Below, one piece after another: positions 1 through 7,779 of a DNA stretch of 64,000 nucleotides. The translations under genes and the position numbers were made by a program. Numbering within the stretch: position 1 is the stretch's first letter; each line of letters opens with the position of its first letter. The notes beneath the pieces are model-generated. The model made no database searches. It was not told the DNA's origin and was given only the letters and a program-made list of their open reading frames with translations. Source of the DNA: Bremerella sp. P1. Its GTDB lineage: Bacteria > Planctomycetota > Planctomycetia > Pirellulales > Pirellulaceae. The stretch covers positions 2,790,001 through 2,854,000 of the forward strand of contig NZ_CP118164.1 in NCBI RefSeq assembly GCF_028748185.1. The letters are read 5' to 3'.

Positions 1-8
1 GGTAACCG

Positions 9-350
9 ATGAGCGTCACGATCTATCACAACCCGCGTTGTATGAAGAGCCGACAGACCTTGGCCCGGCTCGAAGAACACGGCATCGAGCCCAAGGTGGT
101 GCTTTACCTCGAAACGCCGCCAGATGAGAAGACCATCAAGGGACTGCTCAAAAAGCTGGGTCTCAAGGCCGAGCAGCTTGTGCGGAAGAAGGATCACAAG
201 GCCTTGGGTCTGGAACAGCCGGAAGACGAAGCAGGCTGGATCGCCCAGATGGCTGCCAACCCAAAGATCATCGAACGGCCCATTGTCGTGGTCGGCAAAG
301 AGGCTCGCTTGGGACGACCGCCGGAGAGCGTCGACGAAATCCTCCCTTGA
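9..350 (+). CDS. arsC: ArsC/YfgD-family arsenate reductase-like protein
   Basis: Small thioredoxin-fold protein of the ArsC family, whose characterised members reduce arsenate in the cytoplasm using glutathione and glutaredoxin. The N-terminal NPRCMKSR motif puts the single redox cysteine at residue 11, without the second cysteine of a CXXC pair. The ERPIVV segment at 89-94 and Arg103 supply arginines typical of the oxyanion site. At 113 residues it has normal family length. Only eight bases upstream are visible, so its promoter and any operon partner lie outside the window. No other ars gene follows. YfgD-type members are not all proven arsenate reductases, so the fold is more certain than the substrate. 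Confidence 0.85.
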   Translation: MSVTIYHNPRCMKSRQTLARLEEHGIEPKVVLYLETPPDEKTIKGLLKKLGLKAEQLVRKKDHKALGLEQPEDEAGWIAQMAANPKIIERPIVVVGKEARLGRPPESVDEILP

Positions 351-548
351 TGCGTGCCTACCGGGGCCTCCTCGGCTGGGCGTGAAGCACTTTAAGTTCC
401 CAATTTCAGGGAAGGCCCCAATCAGGTTATACTGCAGGGATTATGAAACCCACCCAACGTGCGGTCACCAGGCAGATTGCCTACGGGGTCGTACGTTTTT
501 GTCGCTGGCAGCTCTTCTTAGGGCAACGGCGAAATAAAGATATCCAGT

Positions 549-1469
549 ATGGCGAAATACATCATTCGCTACGGGGCCATGCGTTTTTTAGGCGTGTTCT
601 CGGCCCGAGCAAAAGATGAATACAACCGCGACGATAAAGTCATCATTCGCACCAAGCGCGGCTTGGAGGTGGGGGATGTCCTTTGCGAAGCCACCGATGA
701 CGCAGTCAAGCAGCTGAGCGATCCGGCCTTTGGCAGCATCATGCGCGCCATGTCGGAAGAAGACGTCAAGCAGACCGAGCACATGGTAGGCGACGCCCAG
801 CGCGAGGTGGAAACGGTCCGTCGTGTGATCGGCGAGATGAATCTTCCGATGCAACTGGTCGACGTCGAGCACTTGTTCGGCGGCGAGCGGATCATCGTTT
901 ACTACCTGGCCGAGTCGCGGGTCGACTTTCGCGAGTTGGTCAAAGCACTGGCTTCTGAATTGCAAACCCGCATCGAGATGCGGCAAATTGGCGTTCGCGA
1001 CGAAGCCAAGTTGTTGGCCGATTACGGCGACTGTGGAAAGCCCGTTTGCTGCAATACGCACCTGAGCGAGATGCCGCCCGTTTCGATGCGGATGGCCAAG
1101 CTCCAAAAAGCGACGCTCGACCCGACGAAGATTTCCGGCCGCTGCGGACGACTCAAGTGTTGCCTCCGATACGAGTACGACACGTACGAGGAACTGCAAC
1201 GTGACCTTCCGCCGATCGGCAGCGACATCGTGACCAACAGCGGTCGCGGCCGGGTTTTGAATCACGAGATTCTGGCCGGTCAGTTGTTGGTTCGCATGGA
1301 AGACAACCGCAACATCATGATCGACTCCAGCGATGTGCTGACCGTGCTCAAACGCGGCAACGGGCAATCCGGAGGAGGTTCCCGACGCGGCAAGCGTCGC
1401 GACAAGAAGGAAGCCGCGGACGAGAGCGGCGAGAACACCCAGTCCAAACCTGACACTCCGAAGGAATAA
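549..1469 (+). CDS. ricT: PSP1-domain protein RicT/YaaT
   Basis: Homologue of Bacillus YaaT/RicT, part of the Ric (Y) complex that binds iron-sulfur clusters and modulates RNase Y-dependent RNA maturation. The cysteine signature is intact: Cys162, Cys167 and Cys168 in GDCGKPVCC, and Cys199, Cys204 and Cys205 in GRCGRLKCC. The stretch between them, with its VSMRMAK and DPTKISGRCG segments, follows the family closely. The last 40 residues are a lysine- and arginine-rich tail that is probably disordered. The 306-residue length is slightly longer than the Bacillus protein. It leads a tight plus-strand operon, with the next gene starting 6 bp after the stop. RicA and RicF partners are not visible, so a Ric-complex role here is inference. 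Confidence 0.88.
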   Translation: MAKYIIRYGAMRFLGVFSARAKDEYNRDDKVIIRTKRGLEVGDVLCEATDDAVKQLSDPAFGSIMRAMSEEDVKQTEHMVGDAQREVETVRRVIGEMNLPMQLVDVEHLFGGERIIVYYLAESRVDFRELVKALASELQTRIEMRQIGVRDEAKLLADYGDCGKPVCCNTHLSEMPPVSMRMAKLQKATLDPTKISGRCGRLKCCLRYEYDTYEELQRDLPPIGSDIVTNSGRGRVLNHEILAGQLLVRMEDNRNIMIDSSDVLTVLKRGNGQSGGGSRRGKRRDKKEAADESGENTQSKPDTPKE

Positions 1470-1475
1470 CACGGC

Positions 1476-1976
1476 ATGTCCGAAGATACTTATTCCGCCT
1501 TCATGCAACTGCTCAAAGACGATCCACGCTATCGCATGGAAGCGTATCAATTTGTCCGCGAAGCCCTTTCGTTCGGACAGCGGTTTCAGGACGAGCAGGA
1601 CGAAGAATCCTCCGAAGAAGAAGACCTGGACCTGGAATGCTTCGAGGAAGAAGTCGATGAACTCGACGAAGAACTTGAAAGCTGGGAGGAAGAGGAAGAA
1701 GATCCCGAACGCCATCTGACCGGCCAGGTTCTGTGTCAGGCCATCCGGCAGTACGCCCAGCAGCAATACGGTTTGCTGGCCAAGGTAGTGCTCAACTCGT
1801 GGGGTATTCACACGACCGGCGATTTCGGCGAGATCGTCTACAACCTGATCGGCATCGGCATGATGCGTAAGTCGAAGTCGGACCGTCGCGAAGACTTCGA
1901 CGATCAGTACGACTTCGAAGACGCATTCGTGAAGAACTTCGACTTCCAACTGTCGGAAGAATCAGGGCAAGCTTAG
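1476..1976 (+). CDS. Minf_1886 family protein (Verrucomicrobia/Planctomycetes-restricted)
   Basis: Recognised as the Minf_1886 family, conserved in the Planctomycetes-Verrucomicrobia group and without known function. The N-terminal block (YQFVREALSF) and the C-terminal block (HLTGQVLCQAIRQYA, then WGIHTTGDFGEIVYNLI) carry the family features. They are separated by a strongly acidic insert at about residues 36-79 that is mostly Glu and Asp and probably flexible. No signal peptide or membrane segment is seen, so it should be cytoplasmic. The start codon lies 6 bp after ricT, with an AAGGAA ribosome site overlapping the ricT stop, so the two are surely co-transcribed. Linkage to ricT hints at an RNA- or translation-related job, but that is inference. 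Confidence 0.8.
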   Translation: MSEDTYSAFMQLLKDDPRYRMEAYQFVREALSFGQRFQDEQDEESSEEEDLDLECFEEEVDELDEELESWEEEEEDPERHLTGQVLCQAIRQYAQQQYGLLAKVVLNSWGIHTTGDFGEIVYNLIGIGMMRKSKSDRREDFDDQYDFEDAFVKNFDFQLSEESGQA

Positions 1977-1997
1977 GCCATCACCAAGGGAAGAAGC

Positions 1998-2180
1998 ATG
2001 GCGGCTGCGAAAAACAAACAGACAACCAAGTCCGACCAGGTCCCCCGGGCACCGGTGTACCTTCCCACGTCGAATCCACCCAAGCCCCATATCGCGTTCT
2101 TGATTGGCATGGCCGTGGTTACGGTCATTTGGTTTGGTCTGCTCGTCTATCTCGCACTACAGCAGGTCGGGACAATCTAA
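1998..2180 (+). CDS. Small single-pass membrane protein
   Basis: Sixty-residue protein with a basic, proline-containing N-terminal half and one hydrophobic helix at about residues 33-54 (from HIAFLIGMAVV to the C-terminus). Third gene of the ricT operon, 21 bp after the Minf_1886 gene, with a GGGAAG ribosome site before the ATG. No family recognised. The charge pattern predicts the N-terminus in the cytoplasm. It converges on the DUF454 gene, leaving 23 bp between the stops. Confidence 0.7.
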   Translation: MAAAKNKQTTKSDQVPRAPVYLPTSNPPKPHIAFLIGMAVVTVIWFGLLVYLALQQVGTI

Positions 2181-2203
2181 GCGCGGTTGAGGAAACGTTC
2201 CGG

Positions 2204-2737
2204 TCAACGATTCTCGCCGTGCGTCTGGCGTTGATTGCGGTCCCATTCGCGCTGTTTCCGCTCGAGCTCGTGCGGTGCGTGCACGGCACTCGCGTCTTCG
2301 GCATTCTCAAGCGACTCGTTCTTGGGTTTGGTCACCACCACGTCGTGCGGCTCAGGCACGCGGTAGATGACATAGATCCCGATCGTAACCAGTGCCGCCA
2401 TGATATACAGCGCCCAACTGGGGATCGGGAAGACCATGATCGAAATACCCCAGCCAAGAACCACCGTGGCGATGGCCTGAATCTTCGTACTCGTTTTGAT
2501 GCCTTTGCGTACTTCCCAGTCGTACAGGATCGGGCCGAAATAGGGCATGTCCAGCAGCAAGTCGTTCAGCTTGGGGAACGACCGCACCAGAAAATAGCTG
2601 GTCACCAACAGAAACGGAGTGGCCGGGACGATCGGCAGGATCATCCCCAGAACTGCGAGCGTAAAGAAGAACGCTGCGCAGCCCAAGTAGATCAGTCGCT
2701 TGGACCAGGGGATTTCAGGTACCGGAGGATGATTCAT
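2204..2737 (-). CDS. DUF454 (YbaN-like) inner-membrane protein
   Basis: Matches the DUF454/YbaN family of small inner-membrane proteins of unknown function. The hallmark N-terminal region holds two close hydrophobic helices with the LGMILPIVPATPFLL loop, followed by the FPKLNDLLL amphipathic segment and a basic stretch (EVRKGIKTSTK). Two more helices follow at about 95-140. The C-terminal 40 residues are hydrophilic. It is monocistronic and convergent with the upstream plus-strand operon. No functional context is visible from the neighbours. Confidence 0.82.
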   Translation of the reverse strand: MNHPPVPEIPWSKRLIYLGCAAFFFTLAVLGMILPIVPATPFLLVTSYFLVRSFPKLNDLLLDMPYFGPILYDWEVRKGIKTSTKIQAIATVVLGWGISIMVFPIPSWALYIMAALVTIGIYVIYRVPEPHDVVVTKPKNESLENAEDASAVHAPHELERKQREWDRNQRQTHGENR

Positions 2738-2790
2738 AGCGAAGGCCGAATCCCTGGGTGAATCGAACCAACCGTTCCGGTAGGCGTCGA

Positions 2791-3168
2791 CTATTCTCCC
2801 AGGTCGGAATAAAACGTCAGCAAGTTGCCATCGGGATCGAAGAAACCAAACTCGCGCGTGCCAAATGCCGTGTCACGCAGCGTCGTATCGGAAGCAAAGA
2901 TCCCCAGGGGTTGAAACACGCTGTAAAGGTGCTCGACGTCGCACACGGCGATGCGGATGTTCGGTCGCTCAACACGATCCCAACTCGAAGGATCGTGCCA
3001 GCGAAGATGGATTTCGACCCGATCTCGAATGATCGACGCGTAACGTGGATCGTCTGCATCTTGATACGATAGCTTGAAATCCAGTTTGTCGACATAGAAC
3101 TGGATGGCGGCTTTCACGTCACGGGACGGCAGCACAGGGTTAACGGCTTCGAGTAGCAAATCGGGCAT
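2791..3168 (-). CDS. VOC (glyoxalase/bleomycin-resistance/dioxygenase) superfamily protein
   Basis: A 125-residue protein with the vicinal-oxygen-chelate beta-alpha-beta-beta-beta pattern: VNPVLPSRDVKAAIQFYVDKLDF at the start, EIHLRWH in the middle and FGFFDPDGNLLTFY at the end. Putative metal ligands include the His of HLRWH and the Glu of REFGFFDPDGN. This is typical of the single-module VOC proteins usually annotated as glyoxalase or bleomycin-resistance proteins. Substrate cannot be told from sequence. It sits 17 bp upstream of the first STAS gene on the same strand and may be read through from it. Confidence 0.8.
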   Translation of the reverse strand: MPDLLLEAVNPVLPSRDVKAAIQFYVDKLDFKLSYQDADDPRYASIIRDRVEIHLRWHDPSSWDRVERPNIRIAVCDVEHLYSVFQPLGIFASDTTLRDTAFGTREFGFFDPDGNLLTFYSDLGE

Positions 3169-3185
3169 GGGGAGGGCAAGCCTTG

Positions 3186-3578
3186 TTAAGGGGAACGCAG
3201 TCGAGCGAGCCCGTCGTCACGGTTTGTCGCTACCTCTAACGGTCCCGGTTGATTCATATCGTCTGATATTAGGCTACAGACGAAAAGTACTCCCCGCAAC
3301 TCTCCATTCAGGCTGCAGACCATGATTCGGCCCTGAACTTCACACACTTCCCTCAAAAGCGCGACCAATACACGGACGCCAATACTCGACATAAAGCGTA
3401 CGTGGCTCAGGTCAACTAAGACTTTTTCCGGGTGACGAGATCTTCCATATTCGATAAACATTTCTCGAATCGTCAGACATTTATTCGCATCGCGCATATT
3501 GGCGATCAAGGGAGTGATGATGTGGACATCGTCCACTTCTTCGAACGAAACGAGTGTCTGCGTAGTCTTGGCGTTCAT
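3186..3578 (-). CDS. STAS-domain anti-sigma-factor antagonist-like protein
   Basis: Single STAS-domain protein of about 130 residues, the fold of SpoIIAA/RsbV proteins that switch partners with anti-sigma kinases. The region KVLVDLSHVRFMSSIGVRVL carries the phospho-acceptor serine position (SSIG). The start at MNAKTTQ was chosen because AAGGA and GGAG ribosome sites precede it; the reading frame is open 18 codons further upstream. It is a paralogue of the next gene, sharing the IRE/IRD helix and a C-terminal CSLIS/CKLIS motif. No HPK kinase or sigma factor lies in the window, so the signalling partner is unknown. Confidence 0.75.
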   Translation of the reverse strand: MNAKTTQTLVSFEEVDDVHIITPLIANMRDANKCLTIREMFIEYGRSRHPEKVLVDLSHVRFMSSIGVRVLVALLREVCEVQGRIMVCSLNGELRGVLFVCSLISDDMNQPGPLEVATNRDDGLARLRSP

Positions 3579-3685
3579 GCGTCCTTGCTCCGCCGTGCAT
3601 GGTTGGGGTGGGTGCCGATAGCATGCATCCAAATTGCATGATCGGTCAATAGAAATGCTCCGTCGACACCAACGCGTATTGGGGC

Positions 3686-4066
3686 CTACGCGGTCGCCAG
3701 AGCGGACTCAAGAGTATCTACGGAACCAAACGGGGTTGGATCGTTAGGGTTTTCTGAGATTAATTTGCAAATTCTGAACATCCCGGTGAGCGAGTCGGAC
3801 AGATTGCAAAAAATGATGCGTTCGTCGCTATTGGGGACCGCTCGACGAACATTCAGAAACGCGAGAATTCCGATGCTGCTGACGAAATTGACGTTTTGCA
3901 TATCGATGACCACACGCCGATGATCGACCTGCTTCACGTAGTCGGTCATTCCATCTCGGATCGAATAGCAAATCTCCGTATCACGCATCTGGTCGACTTG
4001 CGGCGTAAGAACGAGGACTTCGTTCGCAATGTGGTGGTGAACTAAATCGGGATCGGCTTCATTCAT
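3686..4066 (-). CDS. STAS-domain protein, paralogue of the preceding gene
   Basis: Second single-STAS protein, arranged in tandem with its paralogue and separated by about 107 bp. Core motif [21 protein letters not shown] supplies the conserved SSIG phospho-serine site and the alternating beta-alpha pattern. Start placed at MNEADPDL because AAGGG precedes it by 6 bp, although the frame is open another 27 codons upstream. Both paralogues have an unusually long region before the STAS core and a shared C-terminal ISxxxNxP segment. The pair suggests a duplicated partner-switch or localisation module rather than a transporter STAS domain, since no membrane segments are attached. Confidence 0.75.
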   Translation of the reverse strand: MNEADPDLVHHHIANEVLVLTPQVDQMRDTEICYSIRDGMTDYVKQVDHRRVVIDMQNVNFVSSIGILAFLNVRRAVPNSDERIIFCNLSDSLTGMFRICKLISENPNDPTPFGSVDTLESALATA

Positions 4067-4473
4067 GGCTTGCCCTTTTCCAAGAAAGCGGATCACCTCA
4101 CAAGCGCAATGAGGAGAAACGGTGTACGCGTTTCCATGATTTAGCATCTCCTACCTTTGAGGGAAGGTCAACCTACGAAATTGGAAAGAAGATGACTTTC
4201 CGACCGCTTCGTTCCCGGTCGAATACCATCCGCAGCCAATGGGTGTTTCTTCACGTGTCGCAAAACGTGCCGAGGCATCCCTCACGGAAGCGAGTGACCC
4301 TCTGGGGGGTGACTCGGCCATTATTCCCAGTTTGGGAAAACACACTCGCGGACAAGAATCCGTTAAGATACTACCGCCCGATCAGCATTGCGCCCTGGCG
4401 CTTATCGGGCTACACTGAACCCACCAGGGCATGGTCCCTGACTGAACGATTATTCACGCCAAGGAGGGCCGCC
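4067..4473. other. Intergenic region upstream of the methyltransferase
   Basis: Divergent spacer between the STAS pair (minus) and the methyltransferase (plus). It contains a perfect short palindrome TTCCCA-GTT-TGGGAA at 4324-4338 that could be an operator, and a -10-like TAAGAT at 4364-4369 with no good -35. The open frame running through it in phase with the methyltransferase has no ribosome site and looks non-coding. Confidence 0.4.
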
Positions 4474-5367
4474 GTGGCGACGCCGCCGAAAATTCCCGCC
4501 ACCGGTTTAACGACCGGCGATTGCATTGCCCAGATGAAGAAGCTGCCTGAGGGTTGCATCGATCTGGCCTTTGCCGACCCTCCCTTCAATATCGGCTACA
4601 AATACGACGTTTACGACGATCGTAAATCGGTTGACGAGTATCTGGAGTGGAGCGAAGCGTGGATGCGGGAAGTCTCGCGCGTGCTTAAGCCAACGGGCGC
4701 CTTCTGGCTGGCCATTGGGGATGAGTTCGCTGCCGAACTAAAGGTCCTGGCTACGCGCACCCTGGGACTTCATTGCCGCAACTGGGTCGTCTGGTATTAC
4801 ACCTTTGGCGTGCACTGCAAAAGCAAGTTCACTCGCAGCCACGCCCACATCTTCTATTTCACCAAGGATGCCAAGCAGTTCACGTTCAACGATGAGCAGA
4901 TCCGTGTCCCCAGTGCCCGGATGCTGGTCTATGGTGACAAGCGAGCCAACCCCAAGGGACGCGTTCCCGACGATACCTGGATCTTGCGACCGCAGGATGC
5001 CCCGGAAAGCTTCAGCAGTGAAGAGGACACTTGGTACTTCCCCCGCGTCGCTGGCACCTTCAAAGAACGAGCTGGCTTCCATGGCTGCCAAATGCCAGAA
5101 CAACTTCTGGGGCGGATTATCAAGTGCTGCTCGAACGAAGGAGATATCGTCATGGATCCCTTCGCCGGTAGCGGATCGACGCTGGTAACCGCCAAAAAGC
5201 TGGGACGCACGCCGCTGGGCTTCGAGCTATCGAAAGACTATGCCAAACAGGTTCGCGAGCGACTCTCCAGCGTCAAAGAGGGCGATCCCTTGGTCGGAGC
5301 CGAAAACCCGCTTACCAGCGTCCCGAGCACCGCTAAGGGACGCCGACTGAAAGAGACGACGGCATAG
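4474..5367 (+). CDS. Orphan beta-class DNA methyltransferase (N6-adenine or N4-cytosine)
   Basis: Site-specific amino-methyltransferase transferring methyl from S-adenosylmethionine to adenine N6 or cytosine N4. Catalytic motif IV is DPPF at about residue 36 ([13 protein letters not shown]). AdoMet motif I is DPFAGSGST at about residue 228. The order IV before I, with a target-recognition region in between, defines the beta class (CcrM/HinfI type). The GTG start at 4474 is set by a strong AAGGAGG six bases upstream, giving 297 residues. No restriction endonuclease lies next to it, so it is probably a solitary regulatory or protective methylase. Target sequence cannot be read from the protein. 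Confidence 0.87.
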   Translation: MATPPKIPATGLTTGDCIAQMKKLPEGCIDLAFADPPFNIGYKYDVYDDRKSVDEYLEWSEAWMREVSRVLKPTGAFWLAIGDEFAAELKVLATRTLGLHCRNWVVWYYTFGVHCKSKFTRSHAHIFYFTKDAKQFTFNDEQIRVPSARMLVYGDKRANPKGRVPDDTWILRPQDAPESFSSEEDTWYFPRVAGTFKERAGFHGCQMPEQLLGRIIKCCSNEGDIVMDPFAGSGSTLVTAKKLGRTPLGFELSKDYAKQVRERLSSVKEGDPLVGAENPLTSVPSTAKGRRLKETTA

Positions 5368-5428
5368 GTAGGGCCCGCGTGTCGCGAAGCTGTCACCGAC
5401 GATCCGACCCGCGACACGCGGGCCCTAC
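5368..5428. repeat. Perfect 19-bp inverted repeat between convergent genes
   Basis: Arms 5368-5386 and 5410-5428 are exact reverse complements (starting GTAGGGCCCGCGTG), separated by 23 bp. The element fills the gap between the convergent methyltransferase and folA stops, so it may act as a bidirectional terminator. There is no long T-run, and the high arm identity suggests a dispersed palindromic repeat. Confidence 0.8.
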
Positions 5429-5432
5429 AGAT

Positions 5433-5930
5433 TTATGCCTCAGGCAACCGATCCCACACCTCGAAGCGGGTTGGGAACTGGTTCTTCTCGTCGGCCGGGA
5501 TCTCTTCGGCCGATTCCAGGTGCCACTCGTGAAAATCGAGCAGTGGAAAGTGCGTGTCGCCATCGGGGATCATGGCATGCACCTTGGTCAGGTAAAGCCG
5601 CGTCGTCCACGGCAGCATGGCCTTATAGATCTCCGCGCCACCCACCACAAACGCTTCTTCCACATCGTGGCACGCAGCGACCGCATCACCAACGCTATTG
5701 GCGATGACCGCCCCTTCGACCTGGTAGCTAGGATCGCGCGTGACGATGATCGTGGTGCGTCCCGGCAGCAGCCGCCCGATCGACTCGTACGTCTTGCGGC
5801 CCATGATCATCGGGCAGCCCATGGTCAAGCTCTTGAACCGCTTGAGGTCATTGGACAGACGCCACGGCATGTCTCCGTCGCGGCCGATCACCCAGTCTTG
5901 GCTGGCCGCGACGATCATCGAAATTCTCAT
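5433..5930 (-). CDS. folA: Dihydrofolate reductase
   Basis: Reduces dihydrofolate to tetrahydrofolate with NADPH. All hallmarks are present: [13 protein letters not shown] with the catalytic acid Asp28 (Asp27 in E. coli), [15 protein letters not shown] for NADPH binding, and the VVGGAEIY motif at about residues 95-102. The length of 165 is normal. The ATG overlaps the thyA stop by four bases (ATGA), showing translational coupling in a thyA-folA operon. This makes sense because thymidylate synthase produces the dihydrofolate that this enzyme recycles. Confidence 0.97.
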   Translation of the reverse strand: MRISMIVAASQDWVIGRDGDMPWRLSNDLKRFKSLTMGCPMIMGRKTYESIGRLLPGRTTIIVTRDPSYQVEGAVIANSVGDAVAACHDVEEAFVVGGAEIYKAMLPWTTRLYLTKVHAMIPDGDTHFPLLDFHEWHLESAEEIPADEKNQFPTRFEVWDRLPEA

Positions 5931-6721
5931 ACGGCAACCGGAGCAGATATGTGCGGGTGCGGGTCGTAGTCGATCAACTCGAAGTCTTCAAACTTAAACG
6001 CGAACAGGTCCTTCACGTCTGGGTTGATCTTCATCGTCGGCAGCGATTTCGGCTCGCGCGACAGTTGGAGCTTGGTTTGCTCTAAGTGATTCGAGTACAG
6101 ATGGGCGTCGCCAAACGTGTGCACAAAGTCGCCTGGCTGAAGATCGCATACCTGGGCGAGCATCATGGTCAGCAGCGAGTACGAAGCGATGTTGAACGGC
6201 ACGCCGAGGAATACGTCAGCGCTTCGCTGATACAACTGGCAGCTCAGCTTCCCTTCGGCCACGTAGAACTGAAACAGGAGGTGACACGGCGGAAGCGCCA
6301 TGTGCGGAACGTCGGCTACGTTCCAGGCCGAGACAATCAGTCGCCGCGAATCGGGGTTCTTCTTGATTTGCTCGACCAACTGCGAAACCTGGTCGATCGT
6401 TTCGCCTGTGGGGGTCTGCCAACTGCGCCACTGCTTACCGTATACCGGCCCGAGGTTGCCTTCCTCATCGGCCCACTCGTCCCAAATACGGACCTTGTTT
6501 TCTTTGAGGTAGCCGATGTTGGTATCGCCTTGCAGAAACCACAGCAGTTCGTGAATGATCGACCGCAGGTGCAGCTTCTTGGTCGTGACCACCGGAAACC
6601 CTTCCGAGAGATCAAACCGCATTTGATGACCGAACACACTGAGCGTACCGGTGCCAGTCCGGTCATGCTTCTCGACCCCTTCGTCGAGAATTCGCTGCAT
6701 CAGGTCAAGGTACTGTCGCAT
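5927..6721 (-). CDS. thyA: Thymidylate synthase (ThyA)
   Basis: Methylates dUMP to dTMP with methylene-tetrahydrofolate. Starting at [10 protein letters not shown] gives 264 residues, the same length as E. coli ThyA, and puts the nucleophile at Cys146 in the [11 protein letters not shown] motif. AGGA lies eight bases before this ATG. A longer open frame starting 14 codons upstream is less likely. Other signatures are [49 protein letters not shown] and GDAHLYSNH. It is coupled to folA by a 4-bp overlap and lies 58 bp after the TIM-barrel isomerase gene, so a three-gene transcript is possible. Confidence 0.98.
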   Translation of the reverse strand: MRQYLDLMQRILDEGVEKHDRTGTGTLSVFGHQMRFDLSEGFPVVTTKKLHLRSIIHELLWFLQGDTNIGYLKENKVRIWDEWADEEGNLGPVYGKQWRSWQTPTGETIDQVSQLVEQIKKNPDSRRLIVSAWNVADVPHMALPPCHLLFQFYVAEGKLSCQLYQRSADVFLGVPFNIASYSLLTMMLAQVCDLQPGDFVHTFGDAHLYSNHLEQTKLQLSREPKSLPTMKINPDVKDLFAFKFEDFELIDYDPHPHISAPVAV

Positions 6722-6779
6722 ATCTTTTTCCTGTTCCCTCATCCCGGCGGGGCAAGAGGACAAAAGGAACGCCTAACGT

Positions 6780-7604
6780 CTAGCCCAACGCCGACTCGCA
6801 CTGTCGCATGTAAGCGATACTGTCCTTCACCAACGACTCGATGCCTGGCTCGTAGTCGAAGACTTCCACCGAGACCCAACCATTGTAACCGACTTCCCTG
6901 AGTGCTTGGAAAATCGGGATAAAATCAACATCTCCCATGCCTGGGCCGCGTTTGTTGGGGTCGTTGGCGTGGAAGTGGGCAATGTGCGGATGTGTTTCGC
7001 GAATGATTTGCGGGATCGGCTTATCTTCGGCCGACATCGCTTTGACGTCCAGGTGAATCTGGCAGTTAGGCGAGTCGATCAGGTCCATCAACTCCATGCC
7101 TTTCTCGGCCGTGTTCAGGAAGTCTCCTTCCGCTGGTCCCAGGGGTTCCAGGGCCAGCGTCACGTCGCACTGTTCGAGCGTCGGCATCGCTTTACGAATG
7201 CAATCGGCGGCCAACTTCATCGCTTGCGACTCGCTCACGCCGGGAAGCAGGTTCCGCTGCTGCGGGCTGCCGAGCACCATAATTTTTCCGCCCAAATCGC
7301 TACATAGCCGCGCCAATTCGCAAAAGTAGTCGCTCGTCTTCTTACGGACCTCATCATCGGGCGTCGTCAGGTAGAAGCCTTCGGTCTTGGCCAGCAGCCA
7401 GTGCAGACCAACCACATCGAGGTCGGCATCTTCGATCATGCCGCGGATCTCACCGCGCCGCTTGGCGGTCACATCGTAGGCCGTCGGAGCAAGCGTGAAG
7501 GGAGCGATTTCGATCGCGTCGTAGCCAGACTCTTTCGCGTGGGCCAGGGCCGTTTCCAGCTTCCAGTCTTGGTACGTTTCGTTGCAGAGTGCGTATTTGA
7601 ACAT
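6780..7604 (-). CDS. Sugar phosphate isomerase/epimerase family TIM barrel
   Basis: AP-endonuclease-2/xylose-isomerase-like TIM barrel of 274 residues, a family with hydroxypyruvate isomerases, tagatose epimerases and similar enzymes. Metal-ligand motifs lie in the expected order: LALEPLG, IHLDVKAM, HFHANDPN and WVSVEVFDYEPG. The N-terminal MFKYALCNETYQDW and the SGYDAIEIAP strand are typical of planctomycete members. No signal peptide, so cytoplasmic. The substrate is not evident. It precedes thyA on the same strand, but function gives no obvious link. Hairpin repeats separate it from the upstream dehydrogenase. Confidence 0.82.
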   Translation of the reverse strand: MFKYALCNETYQDWKLETALAHAKESGYDAIEIAPFTLAPTAYDVTAKRRGEIRGMIEDADLDVVGLHWLLAKTEGFYLTTPDDEVRKKTSDYFCELARLCSDLGGKIMVLGSPQQRNLLPGVSESQAMKLAADCIRKAMPTLEQCDVTLALEPLGPAEGDFLNTAEKGMELMDLIDSPNCQIHLDVKAMSAEDKPIPQIIRETHPHIAHFHANDPNKRGPGMGDVDFIPIFQALREVGYNGWVSVEVFDYEPGIESLVKDSIAYMRQCESALG

Positions 7605-7611
7605 CGGCTTC

Positions 7612-7740
7612 TCTTGTCTCCTCTCCCTCGCTGGGAGAGGGCCAGGATGAGGGTTACTGGTTCGCGTTTGGCAGGTCGTTGTTTCTCCCTAGTCCGGCTG
7701 GCTCTCCCCTGACGGGCGAGCGAAGCGGATGGGGAACACT
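7612..7740. repeat. Paired CTCTCCC-type hairpin repeats
   Basis: Copy one at about 7617-7655 holds CTCTCCC / GGGAGAGGG arms followed by an AGGATGAGGGTTA tail. A more degenerate partner at about 7690-7735 (CTCTCCCCTGACGGGCGAGC) is in the opposite orientation. Same family as pairs near 9.0, 9.6 and 52.1 kb. They lie between two minus-strand genes. Confidence 0.65.
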
Positions 7741-7779
7741 CCGTTCTATGTCAATCCGAACGAGGGAACAACCAGTCTG

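Noticed and set aside
588-1949. 453-codon minus-strand frame
   Set aside because: It lies opposite ricT and the Minf_1886 gene, both clearly real; GC-rich codon bias opens the antisense frame.
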